A DNA stretch of 64,000 bases from Jannaschia sp. S6380 (GTDB lineage Bacteria; Pseudomonadota; Alphaproteobacteria; Rhodobacterales; Rhodobacteraceae): positions 186,001 through 250,000 of the forward strand of contig NZ_JALKAS010000002.1 in NCBI RefSeq assembly GCF_023015695.1, read 5' to 3'. This document shows, piece by piece, positions 17,123 to 25,729 of this stretch (positions are counted from its first letter, which is position 1; each line of letters opens with the position of its first letter). The notes beneath the pieces were generated by a model. The model did not search any database, had not been told where the DNA came from, and was given only the letters and a program-made list of their open reading frames with translations. The translations under genes and the position numbers were made by a program.

Positions 17123-17838
17123 GCGAACAGCGTCCCGAGTTCGGCGGTGGCGGCATCGACCCGCGCGGGGTCCTGGCCGCGGATCACGATGTTGGCGCCG
17201 AACCGGCCATCCTTCTGGAACGGATAGCTGCCGATCGACAGGTCCGGGAAGGCCTGCGCCAGATCGCCCAGCGGCCCGGCGATGTCGCCCTCGCCCCGGT
17301 CGATCCGGGTGGAGGTCGAGGAAAGCGGCGCCCCTCCTGTCAGCGTCGGCAGCACCGTCGCCACCATGGCCCGGAACACCGCCGGGACCCCGGCCATGAC
17401 GTGGACGTTGCCGAGGGTGAAGCCCGGCGCGACCGAGACCGGGTTGTCGATCAGCGTGGCGCCTTCGGGGATGCGGGCCATGCGCAGGCGGGCGGCGTTC
17501 AACTCCGACCCGGTGCGGGCGTAATGGTCGGCCAGCAGCGCGCGCGCGTCGTCGCGGATGCCGACGCCAGCGCCGAAGGCCGCGCCGATGGCGTCGGCGG
17601 TGATGTCGTCATGCGTGGGCCCGATCCCGCCCGAGGTGAAGACCGTGTCCCAATCCCGCGACAGCGCCCGCACCGCTGCGACGATGGCGTCGTGGTCGTC
17701 GCTGACGATGCGGACCTCGGCCAGGGTGATTCCGGCCTCGCTCAGGCGTCCGGCCAGGTGGTGCATGTTCGCGTCGCGGGTGCGGCCGGACAGGATCTCG
17801 TCGCCGATGACCAGCATCGCGGCGGTGGGGTTGGGCAT
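17119..17838 (-). CDS. CinA N-terminal / MoaB-Mog-type domain protein (competence/damage-inducible protein A family)
   Basis: A 239-residue stand-alone molybdopterin-binding-like (MoCF) domain, as in the N-terminal half of CinA; the C-terminal amidohydrolase domain of full CinA is absent. Conserved features are LVIGDEILSGRTRDAN near the N-terminus, SGGIGPTHDDITADA (about 68-82) and GNVHVMAGVPAVFRAM. Such proteins are annotated as competence/damage-inducible protein A; the true reaction is uncertain (nucleotide or molybdopterin pyrophosphatase are proposals). The start has GAGGAGG upstream. It is divergent from map. Confidence 0.86.
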   Translation of the reverse strand: MPNPTAAMLVIGDEILSGRTRDANMHHLAGRLSEAGITLAEVRIVSDDHDAIVAAVRALSRDWDTVFTSGGIGPTHDDITADAIGAAFGAGVGIRDDARALLADHYARTGSELNAARLRMARIPEGATLIDNPVSVAPGFTLGNVHVMAGVPAVFRAMVATVLPTLTGGAPLSSTSTRIDRGEGDIAGPLGDLAQAFPDLSIGSYPFQKDGRFGANIVIRGQDPARVDAATAELGTLFA

Positions 17839-17977
17839 GGTGACCTCCTCGCTCGGGTCCGGGTATAGGACGGGCCTCGGCGCTTCGCCACAGGTGCGCG
17901 GGGTCGATCCTGTCGCGGGACGGTGGATAATTCCTACCGATGGGATTATGTCGCCCGCGAACGACGGAGAATGAACC

Positions 17978-18790
17978 TTGGACGAACATCGCGGCAGGTT
18001 GACCCGGGACGGCATCCGCATCCACGAAGACGCGGATTTCGCCGGCATGCACGGGGCCGGTCGTCTGGCGGCCGAGATCCTGGACCGGGTCGCCGCGCAT
18101 GTCGTGCCCGGCGCCACGACCGGGGCGCTGGACAAGCTGATCACCGATTGGATCGAGGCGGCGGGGGCCACCTCGGCCACGATCGGCTACAAGGGCTATG
18201 CGCACGCCTCCTGCATCAGCGTGAACCATGTCGTCTGTCACGGAATTCCGGGCGACAAGATCCTCAAGAACGGCGACATCCTCAACATCGACGTGACGGT
18301 GATCGTCGATGGCTGGTTCGGGGACACGTCGCGCATGTTCGTGGCGGGCACCCTGACCCGCAAGGCGGAACGCCTGATCCAGGTCACGCATGACGCGCTG
18401 ATGAAGGGGATCGAGGCGGTCGCGCCGGGGCGGACCTTCGGCGATATCGGCCACGCGATCCAGGCCTATGCCGAGGGCCACCGGATGGGCGTGGTGCGCG
18501 ATTTCTGCGGGCATGGGCTGGGCCGGGTGTTCCACGCCCCGCCCAACGTGCTGCATTACGGCCGCCCGGGCACCGGTCCGGTGCTGGAGGAGGGGATGTT
18601 CTTCACGATCGAACCGATGGTGAATCTGGGCCGTCCCGAGACCAAGGTGCTGGCTGACGACTGGACGGCGGTGACGCGCGACAAGTCGCTCTCGGCGCAG
18701 TTCGAGCATTCGGTGGGCGTGACGGCGACCGGGGCGGAGATCTTCACGCAGTCGCCCGGCGGCCTGTTCCACCCGACCTGGACGGCTTAA
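17978..18790 (+). CDS. map: Type I methionine aminopeptidase, TTG start
   Basis: A 270-residue enzyme that removes the initiator methionine from new proteins. The metal ligands are visible in order: NIDVTVIVDGWFGDTS (two Asp), FCGHGLG (His), FFTIEPM (Glu) and AQFEHSVGV (Glu). The substrate His is in VVCHGIPGD. The start is a TTG at 17978: GGAGA (17966-17970) lies seven bases before it, while the ATG at 17971 abuts that site and is out of frame. The resulting N-terminus (DEHRGRLTRDGIRIHE) matches the family. The stop codon forms part of a CtrA-type box before radC. Confidence 0.93.
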   Translation: MDEHRGRLTRDGIRIHEDADFAGMHGAGRLAAEILDRVAAHVVPGATTGALDKLITDWIEAAGATSATIGYKGYAHASCISVNHVVCHGIPGDKILKNGDILNIDVTVIVDGWFGDTSRMFVAGTLTRKAERLIQVTHDALMKGIEAVAPGRTFGDIGHAIQAYAEGHRMGVVRDFCGHGLGRVFHAPPNVLHYGRPGTGPVLEEGMFFTIEPMVNLGRPETKVLADDWTAVTRDKSLSAQFEHSVGVTATGAEIFTQSPGGLFHPTWTA

Positions 18791-18801
18791 CCCGGCCTTA
18801 A
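18787..18801. promoter_or_regulatory. CtrA-type box upstream of radC
   Basis: TTAACCCGGCCTTAA matches TTAA-N7-TTAA, the CtrA recognition pattern. The first TTAA overlaps the stop codon of map; the second ends 24 bases before the radC ATG at 18826. Fit to the stricter TTAAC-N5-GTTAAC form is TTAAC-N5-CTTAAG. Confidence 0.5.
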
Positions 18802-18825
18802 GGGGCGGTGGGCATCTATCGCCTC

Positions 18826-19584
18826 ATGACCTGCCCCGCCCCCCAGCCCGCCGACGCGTTTCACGAGGCGCCGTTCCCGGACCTGTTCGCCGCCGCGCGG
18901 ATGACGAATGAGCCGGACCTGCGGGCGCAGCACCGCGCGCGTCTACGCCGCCGTTTCATGGACGGGGGCGCGGCGGCGATGCCCGACGGCGAACTGCTGG
19001 AACTGGTGCTGTGCCGCGCGCTGCCGCGAGGCGACGTCAAGCCGCTGGCCAGGCGTCTGCTGGCCACGTTCGGCGACGTGAACCACGTGATGGCGGCAAC
19101 GCCGGACCGTCTGGCGGGCGTGCCCGGCGTCGGGCCTGCCGTGATCGAGCAGATCAAGATCATGGAGGCGTTGGGCCACCGCATGGCACGTGCGCGCGTG
19201 CTGGGCCGGCCCGTCCTGTCGTCCTGGGACGCGCTGCTGGCCTATCTGCGCACGGCACTGGCGCATCAATCGGTGGAACGGTTCCGCATCCTGTTCCTGG
19301 ATCGCCGGAACACGCTAATCGCCGACGAGGAACTGGCGCGGGGGACGGTGGACCACGTGCCGGTCTATCCGCGCGAGGTGGTCAAGCGGGCACTGGCGCT
19401 GGATGCCTCGGCGATGATCCTGGTACACAATCACCCTTCGGGCGACCCGACCCCGTCGGAGGCGGATGTGACGATGACGCGTGCCATCCGCGACGCGGCT
19501 GGGATGCTGGGCATCGTGCTGCACGATCACTTGGTCGTCGGGAAAGGGCGCGAGGTGTCGTTCCGCGCCGAGGGCCTGTTGTAG
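18826..19584 (+). CDS. radC: RadC-family (JAB/MPN domain) DNA repair/recombination protein
   Basis: A 252-residue RadC protein. A helix-hairpin-helix region (GVPGVGPAVIEQIKIMEALG, about residues 97-116) precedes the JAB metalloprotease-like domain, whose metal motif HNHPSGDPTPSEAD is complete (about 202-215). RadC is associated with recombination and is competence-induced in several bacteria; its biochemical activity is unsettled. The ATG at 18826 is chosen. A GTG at 18808 and an ATG at 18901 are alternatives, and there is no strong ribosome site for any of them. The CtrA-type box directly upstream suggests co-control with competence and gene-transfer functions. Confidence 0.9.
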   Translation: MTCPAPQPADAFHEAPFPDLFAAARMTNEPDLRAQHRARLRRRFMDGGAAAMPDGELLELVLCRALPRGDVKPLARRLLATFGDVNHVMAATPDRLAGVPGVGPAVIEQIKIMEALGHRMARARVLGRPVLSSWDALLAYLRTALAHQSVERFRILFLDRRNTLIADEELARGTVDHVPVYPREVVKRALALDASAMILVHNHPSGDPTPSEADVTMTRAIRDAAGMLGIVLHDHLVVGKGREVSFRAEGLL

Positions 19585-19592
19585 CGCGGGGC

Positions 19593-20495
19593 CTAGCCCA
19601 CGGCGTCGAGGATGTAGCGCGCCGTCATCAGGTCCAGATGCGCACCGCCGCCGTTCTTGAACAGGGTGATCTGGTCATCCGACGTCCGCCGCATGGCGTC
19701 GCCGTCGTAGTGATCCGCGATGACATCGCCCGGCGCGATGACGCCCTGCGCCAGGGGAATCCTGAGCTCGCCGATATGGTCGAGCGTCGTGGCGCGGGCG
19801 TCGACGAAGATGTCGGCCCGGCGGAGCGCCACGTCATCGGCCTCGCGCATGTCGGGGCGGTAGGCGCCGATCAGGTCGACATGCTGACCGGGACGCAGCC
19901 AGTCGCCACGCAGGATCGGCACGGTCGTCATGGTGGCGCAGGTGACGATGTCGGCCGCGCGCACGGCTGCCTCGAGGTCGGGGGCGTGGTCGATGCCGCG
20001 CTCCGCCGCGAAGGCCCGGGCGGTCGCGGCCGTCCGCGACCAGATGGCGAAGCGCGCATCGGGGAAGGCGGCGGAATAGGCCTCGTGCAGTGACCGCGCG
20101 ACCGCGCCGGCGCCCACGATCAGGACGCGTTCGCTATCCGGCCGGGCGAGGCGCGTGGCGGCCAGCAGGCTGTCACCCGCGGTCTTCCACTTGGTGACGA
20201 GCGCGAAATCCAGCATTGCCGCCAACGCCCCGTCGGTGTCCGAGAAGAGCGAGACCGCGCCGCCGATGGCGGGCTTGCCAGTCGCCTTGTTGCCCGGAAA
20301 TATCGTCGCCGTCTTCACAAGCAGGCCCAAACCGTCGATCCAGGCGGATCGGCTGAGCATCGTGTCGGGATCGCGGTAGAGGAACGTATCGCCGATCTCG
20401 GCGCGGGGCAGATCGTGACCGGCCGCCAGCGCGCGGGTCAGGGCAAACCAGTCCAGCCGCGTGTCGGCTTCGGGTCCGATGATGGGGATCGTCAT
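19593..20495 (-). CDS. Ornithine cyclodeaminase / mu-crystallin family dehydrogenase
   Basis: A 300-residue member of the OCD/Mu-crystallin family. The NAD(P)-binding Rossmann motif is RVLIVGAGAVARSLHEAY (about residues 121-138). The substrate side shows KTATIFPGN and KWKTAGDS. Relatives either cyclise ornithine to proline or reduce cyclic imines such as pyrroline-2-carboxylate; this sequence does not decide which. It is the last gene of a coupled run and overlaps the HAD gene by ATGA. Confidence 0.85.
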   Translation of the reverse strand: MTIPIIGPEADTRLDWFALTRALAAGHDLPRAEIGDTFLYRDPDTMLSRSAWIDGLGLLVKTATIFPGNKATGKPAIGGAVSLFSDTDGALAAMLDFALVTKWKTAGDSLLAATRLARPDSERVLIVGAGAVARSLHEAYSAAFPDARFAIWSRTAATARAFAAERGIDHAPDLEAAVRAADIVTCATMTTVPILRGDWLRPGQHVDLIGAYRPDMREADDVALRRADIFVDARATTLDHIGELRIPLAQGVIAPGDVIADHYDGDAMRRTSDDQITLFKNGGGAHLDLMTARYILDAVG

Positions 20496-21115
20496 GCCGC
20501 CTCCTCGCTCGTCAGCAGGCCCTCGGCGACCAGGCGGTCGGCCCAGCCGTCGGGGGTGGTGAAGTGATGCACCTGCCAGCCGCGTGCGGCCGCCGCCGCG
20601 ACGTTGGCCGCGCGGTCGTCGGCGAACAAAAGCGCCCCGCCCGGAAGGCCGAGCCCGTCCTCGACGGCGGCGAAGATGCCTGGATCGGGCTTGATGATGC
20701 CCAGATGGCCGGACACGAAGGTTTGGTCGAATTCGCGCAGGAAATCGAAGTTCCGCGCGGCCAGGTCGAAGCTCTCGATCCCGAAATTGGTCAGTGCGTG
20801 GACCGGGATGCCGTGCCGCCGCAACGCGCGCATCAGGCGGACGGAGCGTTCGATCACCGGGCTGGCCAGCTCCAGCCAGCGATCGTGCCACATGCGGATC
20901 TCGGCGGCGAAGGCGGGGATGCGCTCGGCCTCGGCATAGATCACGTCGCGGAAGCCGTGGCCCAGGTCGACGCAGTCGTTCATGCCGTGCAGGTCGACGG
21001 CGGCGAACATCTCCCGGCGTCGGGCGGGGCCGATCTCGCGGTCGTAGAACCGCTCCGGCTGCCATTCGATCAGGACGTTGCCGATGTCGAAGACGACGGC
21101 GCGGATCGCGCTCAT
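20492..21115 (-). CDS. HAD-superfamily hydrolase (YihX/haloacid dehalogenase-like phosphatase)
   Basis: A 207-residue HAD hydrolase. Motif I is VVFDIGNVLIEW with nucleophile D9; the second aspartate is replaced by asparagine (DxGN), as is usual for the YihX/epoxide-hydrolase-like branch. Motif II is ALTNFG, motif III is IIKPDPGIF and motif IV is LLFADDRAANV. It probably dephosphorylates a sugar phosphate or similar metabolite. It overlaps both neighbours by ATGA. Confidence 0.88.
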   Translation of the reverse strand: MSAIRAVVFDIGNVLIEWQPERFYDREIGPARRREMFAAVDLHGMNDCVDLGHGFRDVIYAEAERIPAFAAEIRMWHDRWLELASPVIERSVRLMRALRRHGIPVHALTNFGIESFDLAARNFDFLREFDQTFVSGHLGIIKPDPGIFAAVEDGLGLPGGALLFADDRAANVAAAAARGWQVHHFTTPDGWADRLVAEGLLTSEEAA

Positions 21116-21918
21116 GCCAGGTGTTCCGCGTGGAAGGCGACATGGGCCGCGGCGAAGCTGGCGACGAAGAAATAGCTGTGGTCGTAGCCCTTCTGCAGGC
21201 GAAGCGTGGCATCGGCCCGGGTCTCGGCCAGGGCGCCGGCCAGGGCGGACGTGCCCAGCTTGTCGTAGAACTGGTCCGCCGTTCCCGTGTCGATCAGGCA
21301 GGGCGGCAAGGCGGCCCCCGATCGGATCAGCAGGGTCGCGTCATGCGGGGCGGGGTCGCCGACATAGGCGCCCAGTTGTGGCCGGCCCCATTCGCTCTCG
21401 GACGGGTTGGCGATGGGCGCGAAGGCCGAGACCGAGCGGTAGCGTCCCGGCGCCTTGAGCGCCAGCGTCAGCGCCCCGTGCCCGCCCATGCTGTGCCCAG
21501 TCACGGCCTGACGGTCGGGGTCGAGGTCGAAGGCCGCGAACACCGTCTCGGGCAGGTCCTCGGTGATGTAGCGCGCCATCCGAAAATGCGTGGCCCAGGA
21601 ACCGTCGGTCGCGTCGACGTAGAAGCCCGCGCCCTGGCCCATGTCGTAGGCGTTGTCGTCGGGGACGTCCGCGCCGCGCGGCGAGGTGTCGGGAAAGACC
21701 ACCGTCAGCCCCGCCTCGGCCGCCCAGGCCTGCAGGCCGGCCTTGGTCATCGCGTTCTCGTGCGTGCAGGTCAGGCCCGACAGGTACCAAAGCACCGCAC
21801 CGGTCGCGTGCTCGGGGAGATAGAGGCCGAAGGTCATGTCCGTGCCGGTCGCCTCGGATGCATGCGAATAGACGCCCTGGATGCCGCCGAAGCAGCGGTT
21901 TTCGGAGATGGTCTTCAT
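21112..21918 (-). CDS. fghA: S-formylglutathione hydrolase
   Basis: A 268-residue esterase-D-type alpha/beta hydrolase that splits S-formylglutathione to formate and glutathione, the second step of glutathione-dependent formaldehyde oxidation. The nucleophile serine is in TGHSMGGHGALTLALK (about residue 144). LSGLTCTHENAMTKAG near the N-terminus and YDHSYFFVASF with the catalytic His near the C-terminus are family signatures. The partner dehydrogenase (frmA/adhC) is not in the window. It overlaps the AEC carrier gene by ATGA. Confidence 0.94.
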   Translation of the reverse strand: MKTISENRCFGGIQGVYSHASEATGTDMTFGLYLPEHATGAVLWYLSGLTCTHENAMTKAGLQAWAAEAGLTVVFPDTSPRGADVPDDNAYDMGQGAGFYVDATDGSWATHFRMARYITEDLPETVFAAFDLDPDRQAVTGHSMGGHGALTLALKAPGRYRSVSAFAPIANPSESEWGRPQLGAYVGDPAPHDATLLIRSGAALPPCLIDTGTADQFYDKLGTSALAGALAETRADATLRLQKGYDHSYFFVASFAAAHVAFHAEHLA

Positions 21919-22853
21919 GGGCTTCCCCCTGTGATCAGGCCGATGACGACCGAGACGGTGACGATCGAGATGGCGGTGGAGACGAGGATCGCGGCGCTGA
22001 CCCGCTGCGGCGCCACGCCGTAGTGCTGCGCCAGCATGTAGACGTTTCCCGCCACCGGCAATGCGGCGGCCGAGATCATGACCGTCGCCGCGAACGGGTC
22101 GGCGACGGGAAATATGACGAGGGCCGCCAGCGCCACGGCGGCCGGGTGCAGCACCAGCTTGCAGAAGGTCAGCCAGCCGGCGACCGAGAGCCGTTCGGCC
22201 GTCTTGCCGGCCAGCGACGCCCCGATGGCGAACAGCGCGCCGGGCGTGGCGGCCGCGCCCAGAAGCGACAGGAACTCGCCCACCGGTTGCCAGAGGTCGC
22301 GGCCGGTATAGGACCATCCGAGCCCCAGCACGATCGAGACGATCATCGGGTTGCGCGCCAGGCCCAGCGCCACGGTGCGCAGCGTGCGTGCGGTGACACG
22401 CCCCTCGCGCGAGCCGGTGATGAGGATCACGATCAGCGAGGAAAACACGATCAGGTCGGTCGCCAGCACCATCAGCATCGGCCCCGCGCTTTCGGGGCCC
22501 AGCAGCAGCACGAACATCGGGATGCCGAGGAAGCCGACATTGCCGATGACGGCGACCTGCGCCTCGACCGCGGATTCCGCGACGGGCAGGCCGCGGATCA
22601 TCCCGACGGCGGTCGCGATCAGATAGACGGTGCCGGTGCCCCAGAGATAGGCGGTGATGAAGCGCAGATCGAAGATGTCGGCCAGCGACAGGTTCGCGGC
22701 GAAGTTGAACAGCATGGCCGAGAGGGCGAACCAGAAGACGAACTTGGTCAGGTAGGCCGTTGCCTCGGGCGTGAAGAAGCGCGTGCGGCCGGCGGCATAG
22801 CCGAGCCCGATCAGCGCGAAGAACGGCACGGTTTTCAGGAATATCGCCAGCAT
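21915..22853 (-). CDS. AEC-family (auxin efflux carrier-like) transporter
   Basis: A 312-residue integral membrane protein with about ten helices in two inverted halves. The Asn/Pro-containing discontinuous helix GNVGFLGIPMFVLLLGPE and its counterpart in the C-terminal half (ALPVAGNVYMLAQHYG) identify the AEC/MdcF-like group. Bacterial members move malonate, malate or other small carboxylates; the substrate here is unknown. It is the first gene of the coupled run ending at the ornithine cyclodeaminase-like gene. Confidence 0.88.
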   Translation of the reverse strand: MLAIFLKTVPFFALIGLGYAAGRTRFFTPEATAYLTKFVFWFALSAMLFNFAANLSLADIFDLRFITAYLWGTGTVYLIATAVGMIRGLPVAESAVEAQVAVIGNVGFLGIPMFVLLLGPESAGPMLMVLATDLIVFSSLIVILITGSREGRVTARTLRTVALGLARNPMIVSIVLGLGWSYTGRDLWQPVGEFLSLLGAAATPGALFAIGASLAGKTAERLSVAGWLTFCKLVLHPAAVALAALVIFPVADPFAATVMISAAALPVAGNVYMLAQHYGVAPQRVSAAILVSTAISIVTVSVVIGLITGGSP

Positions 22854-22919
22854 GGCGAAGGGCTAGCGGGCCGGGGCGGGGCTGTCCAGAATGGCCGTGG
22901 CCGCCCCCCCCGGTCCCGG

Positions 22920-23894
22920 TCAGCCTTGTCCGATCAGGATGCCCGCGGCCAGGACCAGCCCGCCGCCCAGCACCACCTGCATCGCGGCGCGCCAGAACGG
23001 CGTCTCCATGAAGCGGTTCTGGATCCAGGCGATGGCCCAGAGTTCGACGAAGACGATGGCGATGGCGATGCCGGTGGCCAGCCGGAAATCGGGGATCAGG
23101 TAAGGCAGCGCATGGCCCAGCCCGCCCAGCGTCGTCATCACGCCCGAGGCCAGGCCGCGCTTCCACGGGCTGCCCCGGCCCGAGAGTTGGCCGTCGTCGG
23201 AGGCGGCTTCGGTGAAGCCCATGGAGATGCCGGCCCCCACCGATGCGGCCAGGCCTACGAGGAAGGTGGTCCAGGTGTCCTGCGTCGCGAAGGCGGTGGC
23301 GAAGATCGGGGCCAGGGTCGAAACGGAGCCGTCCATCAGGCCGGCGAGGCCCGGTTGCACCCAAGTCAGCAGGAACTGGCGGCGGGCGCGTCCATCCTCG
23401 GCCGCGCGCGCGTCTGGCGCCAGCGCGTCGGCGAGCCCCTCGGCCCGGGCGGTGTGTCCGGCCTCGGCCGCGGCGAGGTCGCCCAGCAGCTTGCGCGTGG
23501 CCGGGTCGGAGGTGCGGCGCGCGGCGCGCAGGTAGAAATCCCCGGCCTGACGCTCCATCGCGGCGGCTTCGGCCCGGATCCGGTCGAGGCTCAGCGTCTC
23601 GGCCAGCCATACGGGACGGCGGGCGTAGAAGCCGGCCACATGCTCGCGCCGGATCAGCGGGATGACGTCGCCGAACCGCGCGGCGTGCAGATCTATCAGC
23701 CGTTGGCGATGACCATCCTCCTCGGCGGCCATGTCGTCGAACATCGCGGCCGTGTCAGGGTAGTCGCCGCGCAACCGCTCGCCGAATGCGCGGTAGATCC
23801 GGGCATCGTCCTCCTCGGAGAAGATGGCGAGGGCCAGGATCTCCTGCTCGGAGAGGTCCTTGAAACGTCGGCGGTTGAGGAGCGCGGGAAACAT
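22920..23894 (-). CDS. mbfA: MbfA-type membrane-bound ferritin / VIT1-family iron (or Mn) exporter
   Basis: A 324-residue protein with two parts. About residues 10-150 form a rubrerythrin/ferritin-like four-helix domain with carboxylate motifs FSEEDDARIYR, AEEDGHRQRL, MERQAGDFYL and AEAGHTARAE. About residues 160-324 form the CCC1/VIT1-like membrane domain with five helices (GLMDGSVSTLAPIFA, GLAASVGAGISMGFTEA). This architecture is MbfA of alphaproteobacteria, which exports iron at the inner membrane and protects against peroxide; its expression is usually under Irr. I saw no clear Irr-type iron control element in the 428 bases upstream. Confidence 0.92.
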   Translation of the reverse strand: MFPALLNRRRFKDLSEQEILALAIFSEEDDARIYRAFGERLRGDYPDTAAMFDDMAAEEDGHRQRLIDLHAARFGDVIPLIRREHVAGFYARRPVWLAETLSLDRIRAEAAAMERQAGDFYLRAARRTSDPATRKLLGDLAAAEAGHTARAEGLADALAPDARAAEDGRARRQFLLTWVQPGLAGLMDGSVSTLAPIFATAFATQDTWTTFLVGLAASVGAGISMGFTEAASDDGQLSGRGSPWKRGLASGVMTTLGGLGHALPYLIPDFRLATGIAIAIVFVELWAIAWIQNRFMETPFWRAAMQVVLGGGLVLAAGILIGQG

Positions 23895-24322
23895 GATGAT
23901 CCCACGATAGGCCCGGCGGATCGACGCGCAAGGGACGGCGACGCTTGGCCGATGGCGAAGTTCCGCGAATTGCGCCGCGGGCCGTCGGCCCACAAGCTGG
24001 TTCGCGACGCCGCGGGCCGTCAACGCCACATTCGATGGCGGCCGCATCGCCGGCCGGGCCGGGCGTCGGCCCAGAGGGCCGGGCGCATCGCCGTGCCCCC
24101 GCGCGGCGGTGCGCTTTGGTCCGCAAACCTCATCGGACGCGCATTTCGATCGAGCCGGAATCGCATGCAACCGTTGCCTGTTCCGACGGCCTGTCTCCCT
24201 TTCGGCAGCCCCGCCGCGACGGTCGTCACGGGACCGCGCCGGCCTTCGCGCGCGGTCCTGCCGCCTCGTTCGGCTTGTGCGGCAACGCGCCTCGGCTATA
24301 TTTCGGGCAAAGGGGTGCCGGA
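23895..24322. other. 428-base divergent gap between mbfA and the TetR gene
   Basis: An open frame (23951-24326, plus strand) runs through most of this stretch, but its product is Arg/Ala/Pro-rich with no family resemblance and runs into the TetR start. I do not call it a gene. It could be a decayed coding sequence. A promoter-like element for the TetR gene lies at its right end. No Irr-type palindrome, RNA gene or repeat was seen. Confidence 0.5.
24275..24302 (+). promoter_or_regulatory. Sigma70-like promoter of the TetR gene
   Basis: TTGTGC (24275-24280) and TATATT (24297-24302) are separated by 16 bases. The predicted start near 24309 leaves a leader of about 14 bases that contains the AAAGGGG ribosome site. 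TATATT is conspicuous in this GC-rich sequence. Confidence 0.45.
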
Positions 24323-24937
24323 ATGAACGATGTTTCACCGATCAAGCGGGGTCGGAAGTTCGACCAGGTGTTGGAGGGCGCACGGGCCGTTTTCATGGCC
24401 GACGGATACGAGGGGGCGAGCGTCGACGCGATCGCGCGGTCGGCGGGGGTCTCGAAGGCCACGCTCTACAGCTATTTCCCCGACAAGCGCGTCCTTTTCA
24501 TGGAGGTCGCCAAGGCCGAGTGTGGTCTCCAGGCCGACGAGGCCGATGCCGTCCTGACCGATGATTCGAGCCCACGCGAGGTCCTTTGCATCGCCGCGGA
24601 CCGGATGCTCGGGTTCTTCCTGTCGCCGTTCGGGCAGTCGATCTTCCGGATGTGCGTGGCCGAAAGCGACCGATTCCCGGAACTGGGGCGCGAATTCTAC
24701 GAGACCGGACCGCAGCTCTTCCGCGAGAAGATGGTCGAGTATTTCCGCTGCGCGGTCGCCGATGGCGCACTGGCGATCGAGGATTTCGACCTGGCCGCGG
24801 ACCAGTTCTTCGAGCTGTGCAAGGCGACGCTGTTCCCCGAACTGGTCTTCGGCATCCGCACCACGGTCACCGAGGCCGAGCGCCAGCGCGTGATCGACGG
24901 CGCGGTCGAGACGTTCCTGGCGCGCTACGGCGTCTGA
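24323..24937 (+). CDS. TetR/AcrR-family transcriptional regulator
   Basis: A 204-residue TetR-type repressor. The DNA-binding domain is residues about 10-58, with [32 protein letters not shown] as the helix-turn-helix and recognition segment. The C-terminal helical ligand/dimer domain resembles the AcrR-C (TetR_C_7-like) group ([22 protein letters not shown]). The ligand is unknown. It is divergent from mbfA and has its own promoter. Its 3' end overlaps ubiG on the opposite strand by 13 bases. Confidence 0.9.
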   Translation: MNDVSPIKRGRKFDQVLEGARAVFMADGYEGASVDAIARSAGVSKATLYSYFPDKRVLFMEVAKAECGLQADEADAVLTDDSSPREVLCIAADRMLGFFLSPFGQSIFRMCVAESDRFPELGREFYETGPQLFREKMVEYFRCAVADGALAIEDFDLAADQFFELCKATLFPELVFGIRTTVTEAERQRVIDGAVETFLARYGV

Positions 24938-25671
24938 GGCTTGGTGCTGGCGGTGACGTAGTTCACGGACAGGTCGCGATCCGACAGCCGCCAGGACCAG
25001 GCGACCGGGTTGAAGACGAAGCCCATCCGGTCGACCGGGGTCAGTCCGGCGCGTCCGATCAGGTCGTAGAGTTCGTCGGGGGTGATGAATTTCGACCACT
25101 CGTGCGTGCCCTTGGGCAGCCAGCGCATGACATGTTCGGCCCCGATGATCGCCATGACGTAGGATTTCGGGTTCCGGTTGATGGTCGAGCAGATCATCAA
25201 GCCACCGGGGCGCAGGAGGCGCTGGCAGGCGGTGAGGTAGGCGAGCGGATCGGCGACGTGCTCGACCACCTCCATGTTGAGGACGACGTCGAAGGGCGCT
25301 TCGCCCGTCTCTACCAGCGCCTCGGCGGAGGTGTGGCGGTAGTCGATGTCGAGGCCAGATTGCGCGGCATGGGCCTGCGCCACGGGGATGTTGCGTTCGG
25401 CAGCGTCGACGCCCACGACGTCCGCGCCCAGTCGCGCCATCGGCTCGGCCAGAAGGCCGCCGCCGCAGCCGATATCGAGGATGCGGAGCCCGTCGAAGGG
25501 GCGGTCGGCCGTCAGATCGCGGTCGAACTCGCCGGCGATCTGGGTGGTGATGTAGTCGAGCCGGCAGGGGTTGAGCATGTGCAGCGGCTTGAACTTGCCG
25601 CTCGGATCCCACCATTCGGCGGCCATGGCCTGGAACTTCTCGATCTCGGCGGGGTCGATGGTGCTGGTCAT
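24925..25671 (-). CDS. ubiG: Ubiquinone biosynthesis O-methyltransferase
   Basis: A 248-residue class I SAM methyltransferase that performs both O-methylations in ubiquinone synthesis. The SAM-binding motif I is [20 protein letters not shown] (about residues 64-83); [13 protein letters not shown] and [20 protein letters not shown] are the later motifs characteristic of UbiG, as is [17 protein letters not shown]. Length is typical. Start SD is modest. Its 3' end overlaps the convergent TetR gene by 13 bases, so opposing transcripts would be complementary there. Confidence 0.96.
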   Translation of the reverse strand: MTSTIDPAEIEKFQAMAAEWWDPSGKFKPLHMLNPCRLDYITTQIAGEFDRDLTADRPFDGLRILDIGCGGGLLAEPMARLGADVVGVDAAERNIPVAQAHAAQSGLDIDYRHTSAEALVETGEAPFDVVLNMEVVEHVADPLAYLTACQRLLRPGGLMICSTINRNPKSYVMAIIGAEHVMRWLPKGTHEWSKFITPDELYDLIGRAGLTPVDRMGFVFNPVAWSWRLSDRDLSVNYVTASTKPQTP

Positions 25672-25695
25672 GGCGTCCTCCGGCTCGGGGCCCTG

Positions 25696-25723
25696 TTGAA
25701 GGGCTGCGCTTGGTCTATATAGG
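25696..25723 (+). promoter_or_regulatory. Putative promoter of the proline iminopeptidase gene
   Basis: TTGAAG (25696-25701) and TATAGG (25718-25723) are 16 bases apart, and the ATG of the gene is at 25730. Transcription would begin at or next to the start codon, so the message may be almost leaderless. Confidence 0.3.
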
Positions 25724-25729
25724 TGCGAG

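Noticed and set aside
22854..22919. GC-rich hairpin between the AEC gene and mbfA as an attenuator or terminator
   Set aside because: G and C runs can pair in several registers, and no T tract follows. Too ambiguous to call.
23951..24326. Possible small gene in the mbfA-TetR gap
   Set aside because: The product is Arg/Ala/Pro-rich with no family resemblance, it lacks a ribosome site, and it runs through the TetR promoter and start.
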